DNA of 64,000 nt from Acaricomes phytoseiuli DSM 14247 (GCF_000376245.1 NZ_AQXM01000064.1:181362-245361), one strand, 5' to 3'. Numbered from the stretch's first letter, positions 1 through 11,704 are shown. Numbers and translations: made by a program. Notes: generated by a model not told the origin, from the letters alone.

Positions 1-39
1 CTCCTCCTGAAGCGGGGGAGACCACGAGCGTTGAACTAG

Positions 40-1986
<1,947 letters not shown>

Positions 1987-2325
1987 GAAGGATCCTTCCC
2001 CCTCGATATCGACTCCTAGGAGTAGGAGCCGCGTTGATTAAATGTGCAGCTGGCTCGCCGGCGTCATCACCTCGGCATACCAAAAACCAGCTATCCAGCT
2101 CGCAAGGCATCATGCGTCGCCCCGGCGGCACAGCCACGATCACTGCGGAAAAGATAGCTTCCCCCGCGAAATTCTCGCCATGCTGCCTGCGAAGTCCGGC
2201 CAGTGAGATAGTTCTCATACCACTGGCTGGGAATGTCACAAATAAAGCTGAATCAGAGGTTCGCATATGCGGGCTTAAAGTTCATGAAGCAATCTTCAGG
2301 CTACCCCCGCAAACGGCTATGCAGC
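1987..2325. other. Intergenic region rho-thrB
   Basis: This 339-bp gap should hold the rho promoter/leader and the end of the thr transcript. The only structure I can point to is a short inverted repeat at 2199-2227 (GCCAGTG/CACTGGC), which encloses a smaller TGAGA/TCTCA hairpin. No gene, tRNA or convincing terminator is visible. Confidence 0.5.
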
Positions 2326-3390
2326 CTATGCACTGATAATTCTAGCACCTTCTGCTTCAATTCCGATTTCCCGGACACGCCAGAGCGATTCGGCACGCTC
2401 CTGCCCAGATGCGGTTTCATCTCTTCGCTGTTCCGCTGATCTCAGGAACCGCTCGGCTACTTCGATCGCCTCACGAACCCGCTCCGGTCCATCGACCAGA
2501 GCCAAAACCGTCGGCCCCGCACCGGAGATCACCGCGGCGATTCCGGCCTCGCGCCAGTGCCGCAACAGGGCTGCACTCTGCGGCATGGCCACTGCCCGCC
2601 AATCCTGGTGCAGGTAATCCCTGGTCGCCGGTAGAAGCAATGAAGGATCCGTGGTCAGTGCGTGAATGAGCAGCCCGGCCCGGGCAGCATTGGCGGCCGC
2701 CAATGAGTGAGCCACGGTCTCCGGCAGCAAAGACCGGGCCCGCTCGGTCGCCAGCTCGTATTCCGGCACGGCCACCACGGCGCGCAAGCGCCCCTGATTC
2801 AGCGGAACTCCGCTGACAAAATACTGCCGGCTCTGCTCACTTTTCTGCTCGTCTTTATGCTCGCCGTCTTGTTCTTCTTGTTCTTCTTGCGCCCCACGCC
2901 AGTTGTGCCAGGAAATCGTCAGGCCTCCGTGCAGGGCCGGGGCCACATTATCCGGATGGCCTTCCAACGCAGCAGCGGCGGCAAAAACCGCATCGAGGCC
3001 CGGCCGTGCTTCCTCCGGAAGCAGCTGCCAAGCCGCCAGCGAAGCTGCGACGATCGCCGCGGCGGAGGAACCAAGGCCTCTGCCGTGCGGGATGCTGTTC
3101 TCGGCAATCAGGCGGAGCCCACCTCGCCGATACTGATACCGGGCAAGAAAGGCGTCGATGCAGCGTACCGAAAGGTGGCTGGCATCTCGTGGCAGCCGAT
3201 CACTGCCGGCGCCCCGGATCTCGATCTCCAAACCGTCATCGGCTGCTGCCTCCACGGTCAACGTGTCGTACCAGCTCAGCGCCAGTCCCAGGGAATCGAA
3301 CCCCGGGCCCAGATTCGCGCTGGTGGCCGGCACGCGCACGCAGACCTGCTGGCCAGGGCTGATGATCGGAAGCGGCAAGGCGATCGGCAT
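2326..3390 (-). CDS. thrB: Homoserine kinase
   Basis: GHMP-family kinase that phosphorylates L-homoserine with ATP, the step before threonine synthase. The N-terminus carries PATSANLGPGFDSLG, typical of ThrB, and the phosphate-binding GRGLGSSAAA motif lies near residues 103-112. At 354 residues it is longer than most homologs (about 300-320). The extra length is an E/Q/D/K-rich insertion at residues ~166-187 that looks like a flexible surface loop. The ATG start lies only 3 bp after the thrC stop, so the two are cotranscribed and probably translationally coupled. Confidence 0.95.
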   Translation of the reverse strand: MPIALPLPIISPGQQVCVRVPATSANLGPGFDSLGLALSWYDTLTVEAAADDGLEIEIRGAGSDRLPRDASHLSVRCIDAFLARYQYRRGGLRLIAENSIPHGRGLGSSAAAIVAASLAAWQLLPEEARPGLDAVFAAAAALEGHPDNVAPALHGGLTISWHNWRGAQEEQEEQDGEHKDEQKSEQSRQYFVSGVPLNQGRLRAVVAVPEYELATERARSLLPETVAHSLAAANAARAGLLIHALTTDPSLLLPATRDYLHQDWRAVAMPQSAALLRHWREAGIAAVISGAGPTVLALVDGPERVREAIEVAERFLRSAEQRRDETASGQERAESLWRVREIGIEAEGARIISA

Positions 3391-3393
3391 CGT

Positions 3394-4530
3394 TCAGCCT
3401 TCCAGCCCGAGCGCCCGGGCGGCGCTCACCACGTCGAAATCGACTTTCTCCGGCTGCATCGGTGTGCCATCGAGGTTCTGCAGGCCCCAATCGGGGTCTT
3501 TCAAACCGTGTCCGGTCACCGTAATCACGATGCGCTGGCCCGGTTGCAGCTCCCCGGCCCGGAACTTCTTGAAGATGCCCGCCGCACCGGCAGCCGATGC
3601 GGGTTCCACGAAGACGCCCTCTCGAGCGGAAAGCCATCGATGCGCCTCCAGGATCTGATCATCGGCCACTGCCTCGATCACTCCCCCGGATTCATCCCGG
3701 GCTGCTTCCGCCTGTTCCCAGGAGGCCGGGTTCCCGATCCGGATCGCCGTAGCGATGGTATCCGGCTCGGTCACGGGGTGACCCGCAACGATGGGTGCCG
3801 CACCAGCCGCCTGGAACCCCCACATCCGCGGGCGTCGTGCGGAAACAGCGGGTGCATTCCCAGAGGGCTCGGCGTACTCTCGATAACCTTTCCAGTAGGC
3901 CGTGATATTCCCGGCATTGCCCACCGGCAGCGCATGGATGTCTGGGGCGTCGCCGAGAACGTCGACGACCTCGAAAGCCGCGGTCTTCTGACCTTCGATG
4001 CGGGCCGGGTTCACCGAGTTCACCAGGAACACCGGATAGGCCTCAGCCAGCTTGCGGGCCAGCTCCAGGCAGTTGTCGAAGTTGCCGTCCACCTGCAGCA
4101 GTCGTGCACCGTGCGCCAAAGCCTGACTCAGCTTGCCCATGCTGATCTTGCCTTCCGGGACGAGCACTGCGCAGCTCAAGCCGGCGGCCGTCGCATACGC
4201 AGCAGCAGAGGCCGAGGTGTTACCGGTGGAAGCGCAGACCACCGCCTGCGCACCGGCGGCTACCGCGGCGGTCATCGCCATCGTCATGCCGCGGTCTTTG
4301 AAACTGCCGGTGGGGTTCATGCCTTCGACCTTGATCCAAACTTCGCATCCAGTCAGCTCAGCCAGTTTCTCGGCCCGGACCAGCGGCGTGCCGCCCTCGC
4401 CCAGACTGATCACCCGCGTCTGGGCAGTCACCGGCAGCCGGTCGGCGTACTCTCGGATCACACCGCGCCATAACGAGGCACCGGTGGCGTTGTTCTTCTC
4501 TTGGGGCGCCCCAGGCGTTGCGTCAATCAC
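3394..4530 (-). CDS. thrC: Threonine synthase
   Basis: PLP enzyme converting O-phospho-L-homoserine to L-threonine. The PLP lysine sits in the motif [10 protein letters not shown] (about residue 77), and a phosphate-binding [13 protein letters not shown] segment follows. At 378 residues it is in the usual range for the short bacterial form. It starts with GTG, preceded by an AGAAGGAAGC ribosome-binding site located in the 3' end of hom. The gap from the hom stop is 3 bp, and thrB follows 3 bp downstream, giving a compact hom-thrC-thrB unit. Confidence 0.96.
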   Translation of the reverse strand: MIDATPGAPQEKNNATGASLWRGVIREYADRLPVTAQTRVISLGEGGTPLVRAEKLAELTGCEVWIKVEGMNPTGSFKDRGMTMAMTAAVAAGAQAVVCASTGNTSASAAAYATAAGLSCAVLVPEGKISMGKLSQALAHGARLLQVDGNFDNCLELARKLAEAYPVFLVNSVNPARIEGQKTAAFEVVDVLGDAPDIHALPVGNAGNITAYWKGYREYAEPSGNAPAVSARRPRMWGFQAAGAAPIVAGHPVTEPDTIATAIRIGNPASWEQAEAARDESGGVIEAVADDQILEAHRWLSAREGVFVEPASAAGAAGIFKKFRAGELQPGQRIVITVTGHGLKDPDWGLQNLDGTPMQPEKVDFDVVSAARALGLEG

Positions 4531-4533
4531 GGT

Positions 4534-5934
4534 TCAGCTTCCTTCTACTCTCAGCACGGAGGACACGGAGTACACCACCGGCAATCTTTCGAGCCCGGCG
4601 ACCGTCGCGGCCAGATCTGCTTCCTGGGCCCGGTGCGTTATCACGCGCAGTTGGGCGAGCCCCGCTTCCGGCGAACCAGTGCCCTGAGCCCCTTCTTCGG
4701 CGACTCCTTCCAATGGCACGCTCACGCTCTGTCTGAAAGCCTCGATGGAGACTCCCTGCTCAGCGAAGACTCCGGCGACCTGTGCCAGGGCTCCGGGTTC
4801 ATCGTTGACTTCCAGGGCGATGGAGAATCTCGACACCGCGTGATCGAGCGCGAGCACCGGCAATCGCAACGGCGTGATCTCGGTGATCGCGGGGCCGCCG
4901 GAAGCGATCCGCCAGGCCGCGGAGACGACATCTCCCATCACTGCTGAAGCCGTGGGCGCACCGCCGGCGCCGGCGCCGTAGAACATCAGCTGTCCGGCGT
5001 TCTCAGCCTCCACGAACACCGCGTTGTAGCCGCCTCGGACCCCGGCGAGCGGGTGGTCTCTGGGCACCAGCACCGGGTGGACCCGCACGCTCACGCCCTG
5101 GCCCGCCGCCGCGGGCAGCGGCAGCAGTTCGGCGACCGCGAGCAGTTTGATCACATAGCCGTCTTCAGCGGCGGCGCGGATATCCTCGGCAGTCACCCGA
5201 GTGATGCCCTCGGTGTAGACGTCTTCCTGGCGCAGCTCGGTATGAAAAGCCATCGATGCCAGGATCGCGGCTTTAGCCGCGGCGTCATGGCCATCGACGT
5301 CAAGGGCTGGATCCGCCTCCAGGTACCCTAGCGCACCCGCTTCATCGAAGACCTCTTGATAGCTGACGCCATGAGTGTCCATCCGATCCAGCATGTAATT
5401 AGTGGTGCCGTTGACGATGCCGAGGATGCGCTGGATACGATCGCCGGAAAGCGAGTCCTGGATCAGGCGGATGATCGGAATGGCCCCGGCGACTGCTGCT
5501 TCGAAGGATAAGTGCGCCCCCGATTCGTCAGCCAGCTGGTACAGCTCCGGGCCGTACCTGGCCAGCAGCGCTTTATTGCCAGTGATCACGCTCTTGCCGT
5601 TGCGCAGGGCCCGGCGCACGTACTGGTGGGCCGGCTCGATCCCGCCGATGAGCTCAATCACGATATCCGCCTCGGCCAGCAGCGCCTCCGCGTCGGTGCG
5701 CAGCAGCTCCGACGGCAATTCGGCATCCCGTTGCGCACCGGGGTCACGGACCAGAATGCCGGTCAGCTCCAGCGGCGCACCGATTCTCTCGGCGAAGTCG
5801 GCAGAATCCGTCAGGATGATCCGGGCGACCTGGGCTCCGACGGTGCCGGCACCCAGTAAGGCGATCCGAATCGGCGCGGATCGCGTCCCTCCGCTGACTC
5901 CCCCGGCGGATCTCTCGGCTGTCTGATCACTCAT
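4534..5934 (-). CDS. hom: Homoserine dehydrogenase
   Basis: NAD(P)H-dependent reductase of aspartate-semialdehyde to homoserine, the branch point to Thr and Met. The Rossmann motif ALLGAGTVG lies near residue 28, the catalytic-domain motif GNKALLARYG follows, and a C-terminal ACT domain (from ~370, SIALEVNDEPGALAQVAGVF) implies allosteric feedback, as known for threonine inhibition of actinobacterial Hom. I chose the ATG giving MSDQTAERS (466 residues). An upstream in-frame extension of 18 residues has no family similarity. It lies 54 bp after lysA and 3 bp before thrC. Confidence 0.95.
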   Translation of the reverse strand: MSDQTAERSAGGVSGGTRSAPIRIALLGAGTVGAQVARIILTDSADFAERIGAPLELTGILVRDPGAQRDAELPSELLRTDAEALLAEADIVIELIGGIEPAHQYVRRALRNGKSVITGNKALLARYGPELYQLADESGAHLSFEAAVAGAIPIIRLIQDSLSGDRIQRILGIVNGTTNYMLDRMDTHGVSYQEVFDEAGALGYLEADPALDVDGHDAAAKAAILASMAFHTELRQEDVYTEGITRVTAEDIRAAAEDGYVIKLLAVAELLPLPAAAGQGVSVRVHPVLVPRDHPLAGVRGGYNAVFVEAENAGQLMFYGAGAGGAPTASAVMGDVVSAAWRIASGGPAITEITPLRLPVLALDHAVSRFSIALEVNDEPGALAQVAGVFAEQGVSIEAFRQSVSVPLEGVAEEGAQGTGSPEAGLAQLRVITHRAQEADLAATVAGLERLPVVYSVSSVLRVEGS

Positions 5935-5988
5935 GAGTGCGCCTCTCCCCTCTGCTCGGTTTCTGCACGGCCCTGCCCGATAGGTCAT

Positions 5989-7509
5989 TCAGGATTCGAC
6001 GTCCCTCGTCAGGAGGTCCGCCTCGGTTTCGCCACGGATGATCGTCCGGGCTTCGCCCTCCCGGACCGCGATCACCGCCGGGCGGGGCTGGTAGTTGTAG
6101 TTGCTCGCGAGCGACCAGCAGTAGGCTCCAGTGCCGGGCACGGCCAGCAGATCCCCCGCCTCGATATTCCCGGGCAGGTAGACGTCCCGTACCACGATGT
6201 CCCCTGATTCGCAGTGCTTACCGGCCACACGGCTCAGCACCGGGACCGGCTGACCGGGCTCAGCACGGCCCGTGGCTGCGGGCCGGCCGAGCACCGCGGT
6301 GTAATCGGCTTCGTAGAGCACGGGGCGCGGATTGTCGCTCATCCCCCCGTCGACGGAGACATAGCGGCGCAGAGCCGAAGACGAAGCTGCAGAAGGAACT
6401 GGAGCAGCGGGGTGGGCCTCGGGCTCCACCGCGACATCTTTGATCGTGCCGACCCGATACAGAGTGAAGGTACTCGGCCCGGCGATAGCCCGCCCCGGTT
6501 CGATCGAGATCCGCGGCAGAGTCAGCTGCCAGCGAGCGCATTCAGCGGCCACGACTTCAGCCATCGCCCCGGCGATCTCCTCAGGACTCCTGGGCGAGTC
6601 CGCCTCGGTATAAGCGATACCGTACCCCCCGCCGAGATCCAACTCCGCCAAGATCATGCCGTGACGGTCGCGCATCTGCGCGGCGAAGCTCATGAGCCTT
6701 TCCGCTGCGACTTGGAAACTCGCCGGCTCGAAGATCTGCGAGCCGATATGGCAGTGCAGACCCAGCAAGCGGATATGCTCGGCCTGCTGAGCCGCGACCA
6801 CGGCCTGTTCCGCTGGGCTCGTCTCGGACAGCGGCCCGGCCACCAGAGAGAGCCCGAACTTCTGATCCTCATGCGCGGTGGCGATGAACTCATGGGTGTG
6901 CGCATGGACGCCCGGGGTGAGCCTCAGCATCACCGGAGCGGTGACCCCCAGCTGCCCGGCAAGCGCATCGATGCGGTCCAGTTCCGGAAGGGAGTCGACA
7001 ATGATCCGGCCCACTCCGAGCTCCAGCGCCCAGAGCAATTCCGCATCGGACTTATTGTTGCCGTGCAGGCCTAGTTCCGCCCCCGGGAACCCTGCTCGCT
7101 GAGCGACAAGCATTTCCCCGCCGGAGCATGTGTCCAGACGAAGCCCTTCCTCGCGGACCCAGCGGGCCGCGCTGATGCAGAGAAAGGACTTCCCGGCGTA
7201 GTAGACATCGGCCCCTCCGCAGAGCTGCTGGAAGGCCTCATCGAAAGCTTTTTTGAAAGCCCTGGCGCGCTGTCTGAAATCCGATTCCGAGACCACGAAG
7301 AGCGGGGTGCCGAATTCCTCGGCGAGCTGCCGCACCCCGATTCCGGCGACGGCGAGTTCGCCGCTGTCCGGATCCCTGGATACATCCTGGGCCCATTGCT
7401 CGGGGCTCAGGGCGTCGAGATCCTCGGGCACGCTCAACCAGTCCGGGGCCAGCACCGAGCCCCGGGCCGGCTGATCCGCCTCGCTCTTCCCCTCGTAGCC
7501 CACGGTCAC
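5989..7509 (-). CDS. lysA: Diaminopimelate decarboxylase
   Basis: PLP fold-type III enzyme that decarboxylates meso-diaminopimelate to L-lysine. The Schiff-base lysine is in YYAGKSFL (about residue 104). HCHIGSQ, the glycine-rich LDLGGGYGI, EPGRAIAGP and the C-terminal CESGDI motif are all present. I place the start at the GTG at 7509, which overlaps the argS stop by 4 bp (GTGA). This gives 506 residues. The longer reading would need 25 unconserved residues inside argS. Argument for the operon: coupled to argS, followed by hom. Confidence 0.94.
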   Translation of the reverse strand: MTVGYEGKSEADQPARGSVLAPDWLSVPEDLDALSPEQWAQDVSRDPDSGELAVAGIGVRQLAEEFGTPLFVVSESDFRQRARAFKKAFDEAFQQLCGGADVYYAGKSFLCISAARWVREEGLRLDTCSGGEMLVAQRAGFPGAELGLHGNNKSDAELLWALELGVGRIIVDSLPELDRIDALAGQLGVTAPVMLRLTPGVHAHTHEFIATAHEDQKFGLSLVAGPLSETSPAEQAVVAAQQAEHIRLLGLHCHIGSQIFEPASFQVAAERLMSFAAQMRDRHGMILAELDLGGGYGIAYTEADSPRSPEEIAGAMAEVVAAECARWQLTLPRISIEPGRAIAGPSTFTLYRVGTIKDVAVEPEAHPAAPVPSAASSSALRRYVSVDGGMSDNPRPVLYEADYTAVLGRPAATGRAEPGQPVPVLSRVAGKHCESGDIVVRDVYLPGNIEAGDLLAVPGTGAYCWSLASNYNYQPRPAVIAVREGEARTIIRGETEADLLTRDVES

Positions 7510-9164
7510 ATCCGTTCTGGGGCGCTGACGCCCAGCAGCCCCAGCCCATTGGCGAGCACTTGCCCGGTAGCGTTGTTGAGCCATAGTCTGCTGCGATTGG
7601 CGTCATCGATCTCGTCCCCCGCCGCGGGAACCACCCGGCAGGAGTCGTACCAGCGGTGGTAGGCGCCGGCTAGAACTTCAAGGTGCCTGGCCACTCGGTG
7701 CGGCTCACGGAATCGCGCGGCATCCGCGACGACGGCGGGGAAGGCTGCCAGCTGCGCGAGAAGCTCCGATTCGCTGGGGTGCTCCAACAGCGCAGCGTTG
7801 AAGTTCGCCTCCGGAGTGCTGCCGACCCCCGCGGCGAGCGCGTTGCGCGCCACGGCGTTGGTCCGGGCATGAGCGTACTGGACGTAGAAGACCGGATTGT
7901 CGTTACTGGCTTTCCTGAGCTGCTCCGGGTCTAGCGTGAGCGGCGAATCCGCGGGGTAACGAGCCAGGGAGTAGCGCAGCGCGTCTGCCCCGAGCCAGTT
8001 CAGCAGATCCCGGAGTTCAATGATATTGCCCGCGCGCTTCGATAACCGCGCACCATTGATCGACACCAGCTGGCCGATGAGCACTTCGATGCTGGTCTCC
8101 GGATCGTCACCGGCGCATGCCGCGATCGCCTTGAGTCTGCCGATGTAGCCGTGATGGTCAGCGCCCAGCAGGTAGATCTTCTCGGCGAATCCGCGATCTT
8201 TTTTGGCAAGGTAATACGCGGCGTCCGCGGCGAAATACGTCGGCTCTGCGTTGCTGCGGATGAGTACCCGATCTTTATCGTCGCCGAAGTCGGTGGTGCG
8301 CAACCAGATCGCGCCGTCCTGATCGAAGACATGCCCCTGCTCCCGTAGCCTCTCCACGGCCTTTTCCACGGCGGCGTTGGAGTGCAGCTCCTGCTCGGAG
8401 AAGAAGACATCGAAATGGACCGCGAAATCCAGCAGGGTCTTCTTGATATCGGCCATCTGCGCGGCGTACGCAGCGGCTCGCACGATGGGAAGGGCCGCTG
8501 CGTCCTCGAGCTGCCGGAGCTCCGGATGCTCGCTGCTGACGGTCTGCGCCAGATCATCGATGTAGGCACCCGGGTAGCCGTTCTCCGGGGTGGGCTCGCC
8601 CTTGATTGCGGCGAGCACCGAGGCCGCGAAGTTGTTCATCTGCAGCCCGGCGTCATTGATGTAATACTCTGTGTTCACCTGGGCCCCGCTAGCTCTGAGC
8701 ACCCTGCCGATCGCATCGCCCAGAGCGGCCCAGCGGGTGTGCCCGAGGTGCAGCGGACCGGTGGGGTTGGCCGAGACGAACTCCAGATTGATGATCCGCC
8801 CGGCCATGCTGTTGTTGCTGCCGAAAGCAGCTCCCGCTTCTACAATGTCCTTGGCCAGTGCTGCCGCCGCGGCAGTGTCTAGCGTGAAGTTGAGGAATCC
8901 AGGGCCTGCGATGTCTACAGTGGCGACGCCTTCGATAGCGGCGAAACGCGGTTGCAGAAGTTCTGCCAGCACTCGCGGGTTCTGGCCCGCAGGCTTCGCC
9001 AGCTGCAAGGCGATATTGGTGGCCCAGTCCCCGTGATCGCGATTCTTCGGCCGTTCCACGCGTACCTGCTCTGGCAGGGCGTCGACGGCGATGCTGAGAT
9101 CGCCGTTCTGAGTGGCCTCGCGCAATGCCGAGGCCAGGGCTGAGGAGAGATCGTCTGGAGTCAC
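7506..9164 (-). CDS. argS: Arginine-tRNA ligase
   Basis: Class I aminoacyl-tRNA synthetase charging tRNA-Arg. It has an N-terminal ArgS-specific domain, then the HIGH-equivalent HLGH in NPTGPLHLGHTR (about residue 139), the KMSKS-loop region with LSKRAGN, and the DALR anticodon-binding domain at the C-terminus (YVQYAHARTNAVARNAL). At 552 residues it is normal in length. It is the first gene of argS-lysA-hom-thrC-thrB, the order also found in mycobacteria. The start is GTG; no Shine-Dalgarno is visible, but a TATGCT box lies 6 bp upstream (see the promoter entry). Confidence 0.97.
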   Translation of the reverse strand: MTPDDLSSALASALREATQNGDLSIAVDALPEQVRVERPKNRDHGDWATNIALQLAKPAGQNPRVLAELLQPRFAAIEGVATVDIAGPGFLNFTLDTAAAAALAKDIVEAGAAFGSNNSMAGRIINLEFVSANPTGPLHLGHTRWAALGDAIGRVLRASGAQVNTEYYINDAGLQMNNFAASVLAAIKGEPTPENGYPGAYIDDLAQTVSSEHPELRQLEDAAALPIVRAAAYAAQMADIKKTLLDFAVHFDVFFSEQELHSNAAVEKAVERLREQGHVFDQDGAIWLRTTDFGDDKDRVLIRSNAEPTYFAADAAYYLAKKDRGFAEKIYLLGADHHGYIGRLKAIAACAGDDPETSIEVLIGQLVSINGARLSKRAGNIIELRDLLNWLGADALRYSLARYPADSPLTLDPEQLRKASNDNPVFYVQYAHARTNAVARNALAAGVGSTPEANFNAALLEHPSESELLAQLAAFPAVVADAARFREPHRVARHLEVLAGAYHRWYDSCRVVPAAGDEIDDANRSRLWLNNATGQVLANGLGLLGVSAPERM

Positions 9165-9170
9165 TGTCTC

Positions 9171-9176
9171 AGCATA
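9171..9176 (-). promoter_or_regulatory. Possible -10 box of a leaderless argS transcript
   Basis: On the minus strand TATGCT is followed by six bases and then the argS GTG. This fits the TANNNT -10 motif whose transcription start falls on or next to the start codon, a common actinobacterial leaderless arrangement. No ribosome-binding site precedes the gene, which supports the idea. No clear -35 is seen. Confidence 0.4.
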
Positions 9177-9276
9177 ATTGCCTCTGCGGGCCGTTCCCGC
9201 ATCGGGGCCGCCGTGATGACATAAGGCATCTTAGGCATGCAGCGCATTATTGCCGGCGATGCCCGGCTGCGATGCG

Positions 9277-9549
9277 CTATTGGGGTGGTAAATACACCGT
9301 GGGGATAGTGGTGGCCGGCGGCACGGGTTCCGGCTCCGCTCCGACCACTCCTGCAAGCAGAATACTCAGTCCCAGCGCCAGTGCTGCGAGCCCCGCCAGG
9401 GTCAGCCACCACGCCCAGGGAGCCCAGGAAATCCATGCACCCTCGAGGGCTGCATCCAGCGTCGAGGGATCCAGAGTAGAGGGCACTTCAGCCGTATGCC
9501 GCGCAGAGCCGCTCCGGCCACTGTTGATGCTGTCGATTCGAAGAGCCAT
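9277..9549 (-). CDS. Small hypothetical membrane protein
   Basis: I do not recognise a family. The 90-residue product has a soluble N-terminal half, one or two hydrophobic segments between residues ~45 and 75 (rich in Trp, Ala, Leu), and a short proline-rich tail ending YLPPQ. The ATG was chosen because it is preceded by a strong GGAGGCGGAAG ribosome-binding site; a longer in-frame reading adds 24 Arg/Gly-rich residues without support. It lies 112 bp upstream of argS on the same strand, with no obvious functional link. Confidence 0.6.
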   Translation of the reverse strand: MALRIDSINSGRSGSARHTAEVPSTLDPSTLDAALEGAWISWAPWAWWLTLAGLAALALGLSILLAGVVGAEPEPVPPATTIPTVYLPPQ

Positions 9550-9698
9550 TCTTCCGCCTCCCCGCGCTCTGAAGAATCTGATCCGGAGGAAACGGGTAAC
9601 GCCCCCTCCACGTGTGACCAATGTAGAGACTCAGGCTGAGAACAAGCAGAGCTTTTCCCTATTGTTGACGGGTAATATCCGGAGAATAAGCCAAGCGC

Positions 9699-10973
9699 TC
9701 AGCTGCGCCCTTGCTGATCCTCCAGATACACGGGGCGGCAGGCGAAGAAAGCGCCGACGCCCAGCACCAGCAGGACGACGAAGAGGAACCCGAATCCGGC
9801 CGCCCAGTTCCCAGTCGCTTGATGCAATAAGCCGAAAAGCAAAGGGCCGAGGCACGCTATCGCGTAGCCGACGCCTTGGCAGAACCCGGAAAGCGCCCCT
9901 GCTGCCTCCCTGGTCCGAGTACGCAGGTTGATGAGCAGCAGGGCCAGCGGGAAAGTGCCGGGGCCGATTCCGGCGAGGATCACCCAGAGCACCGTGAGGC
10001 CCGCCGGAGCCAGTAAGAGTCCCAGATACCCGGCTGCGTAGCAGGAGAGCAGCGCCAGGACGATGGGGAACTGATTGCGCATCCGGCTCGCCAGAACAGG
10101 GATCAGCAAGCTCATCGGCAAGCCCAGTCCGGCGTAGAGGGCCAGCAGATTCCCCGCTGCGGCGGGGCTAAGCCCGGATTCACTCAGGATCTGCGGGAGC
10201 CAGGCGAACATCGCATAGGTGTTCAAGGAGGTGCAGCCGAAGAACAGCGTCAGCCCCAATGCCATCGGCGAGCGCCAGATGCGGATTCCCTTGCGTGGGC
10301 TCCGGGAGGAGACCTGGTTGATCGCCGACTGCTCAGGAGCAGGGACCGGTACAGGAACAGTCTCCACGCTGTCCTGATGCTCGGTCTCGGCAAGGCTTGG
10401 TGTGGGGCGGCGGAAGAAGCTGCTCAGCCACGGCAGCGCTGCCACGAGGTTCATTCCGGCCCAGCTGGCCAGGGAGATCTGCCAGCCGAGCGTCTCGGTC
10501 ACCGGTACGGCCAATTGCGCGGGGATCGCGGTGCCCAGGCTCATGGCGGTCACATACAGTGCGGTGATGAGGCCGACCCGATCCGGGAAGTAATGTTTCA
10601 CGAGCGGCGGCAGCAGAACATTGCCCGCTCCCATGCCGGCGAGGGCGATCACTGTGAGCGCCAGGAATGCCGGAGTGTCGGGAGCGAAGACCCGGGCGAT
10701 CTGCCCGATCGCGGCCACCACCATCGCTATGACGGTCAACCGTTCCACGCTGGCCCAGCGCAGGACGAAAGGGGTGAGGAACCCGAAGAATGCAAAAGTG
10801 AGCGGCGGTAACATGCCCAGCAGCCCGAGGGCCAGCGAGTCCAGCGGAAGGTCCCGGCTGATCTCCGCGGCGACAGGGGGCACTGCGGTCACGGCCGCGC
10901 GCAAAGTGAGTGCTACTAACAGAATCCCCGCTATGACGAGGAGCCGTCCTCTGAAGCCTTCCGCTTTCACCAC
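9699..10973 (-). CDS. MFS transporter, cyanate/NimT (CynX) type
   Basis: A 424-residue polytopic protein with about 12 hydrophobic segments, resembling the CynX/NimT branch of the major facilitator superfamily (MLPPLTFAFFGFLTP, then GLFFGCTSLNTYAMFAWLP after the central loop). The substrate cannot be read from the sequence: cyanate, 2-nitroimidazole and other small anions are described for relatives. A cytoplasmic central loop rich in Pro and Val (about residues 200-225) separates the two six-helix halves. The start is GTG without a convincing ribosome-binding site, so the N-terminus is uncertain. It diverges from the flavin cluster across 236 bp. Confidence 0.85.
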   Translation of the reverse strand: MVKAEGFRGRLLVIAGILLVALTLRAAVTAVPPVAAEISRDLPLDSLALGLLGMLPPLTFAFFGFLTPFVLRWASVERLTVIAMVVAAIGQIARVFAPDTPAFLALTVIALAGMGAGNVLLPPLVKHYFPDRVGLITALYVTAMSLGTAIPAQLAVPVTETLGWQISLASWAGMNLVAALPWLSSFFRRPTPSLAETEHQDSVETVPVPVPAPEQSAINQVSSRSPRKGIRIWRSPMALGLTLFFGCTSLNTYAMFAWLPQILSESGLSPAAAGNLLALYAGLGLPMSLLIPVLASRMRNQFPIVLALLSCYAAGYLGLLLAPAGLTVLWVILAGIGPGTFPLALLLINLRTRTREAAGALSGFCQGVGYAIACLGPLLFGLLHQATGNWAAGFGFLFVVLLVLGVGAFFACRPVYLEDQQGRS

Positions 10974-11209
10974 GCATCGACTGTACCGGCCCGATAGGGC
11001 GCAGCAGCAACCGAAGAGATGTCTTCTTGCTCACAGGGATCCCCTAGCGGCATGGACTAGTACTTCTCTACTTAACCGGATAATAAACGGATAAATGCAT
11101 ATCGAAGTGCCAGAGATATCTGGCGAACCACTAGGCTTATTGAGCTGCTGCAGAATTACCGGTAATCCGCGTGGTTCCGTTGACCCGATGATGAGATGGA
11201 GAATCCCTG

Positions 11210-11704
11210 ATGAATACGACTCTCGTGTCCCTGCCAGCGGGCAAGGTCCTGCTGACCGGAGCCGCCGGTCTGGCTGTTTTGGGAACTGTCGCCGCCTGCG
11301 CGCCCTCGGATCAGGGAACCTCGGAGACCACTGCCCCGAGCACCAGCCCGGCAGCCTCGGATCCCGCGACGAGCACTGAGTCGGTTGCCGGCACGAGCAC
11401 TTACCGCGATGGCCAGTATGAAGAGGATGGCAACTACACCTCTCCTAACGGGCAGGAGAAGCTCGGTGTTCAGTTGACCGTCGATAACGGCGTGGTCACC
11501 GCGGTCGAGCTCACAACCTATCCGTCAAACCCGAATACTCAGCGCTTCCAGGATCAGTTCGCAAGCGGCATCGATGCCGAGGTGGTCGGCAAGAATCTCA
11601 ATGAGATCAATGTCGGAAAAGTCTCCGGCTCTTCCTTGACCAGCGGCGGGTTCAACGAGGCTCTGGCGAAGATCAAAGCCGATGCCTCTGACCGTCAGGA
11701 CTGA
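11210..11704 (+). CDS. FMN-binding domain lipoprotein
   Basis: Predicted surface lipoprotein carrying a covalently bound FMN. Residues 1-29 form a lipoprotein signal with lipobox LGTVAAC and lipidation Cys30. Residues ~31-62 are a Ser/Thr/Ala/Pro-rich linker and the remainder is a single FMN_bind domain. The segment KVSGSSLTSGGF (residues 137-148) matches the family flavinylation region, usually SGATxTS, with Ser in place of Ala/Thr. A GGAG-type ribosome-binding site precedes the ATG. Its stop overlaps the ApbE start (TGATG), so it is encoded together with the enzyme that would attach its flavin. Confidence 0.88.
   Translation: MNTTLVSLPAGKVLLTGAAGLAVLGTVAACAPSDQGTSETTAPSTSPAASDPATSTESVAGTSTYRDGQYEEDGNYTSPNGQEKLGVQLTVDNGVVTAVELTTYPSNPNTQRFQDQFASGIDAEVVGKNLNEINVGKVSGSSLTSGGFNEALAKIKADASDRQD

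Noticed and set aside
2199..2227. GCCAGTG/CACTGGC hairpin in the rho leader as an attenuator
   Set aside because: Seven-base arms with a 15-base loop and no further evidence; noted only under the intergenic entry.
2707..4473. Long plus-strand open frame of 588 codons over thrB and thrC
   Set aside because: It is antisense to two well-supported genes and its translation has no domain, many Arg/His residues and no ribosome-binding site.
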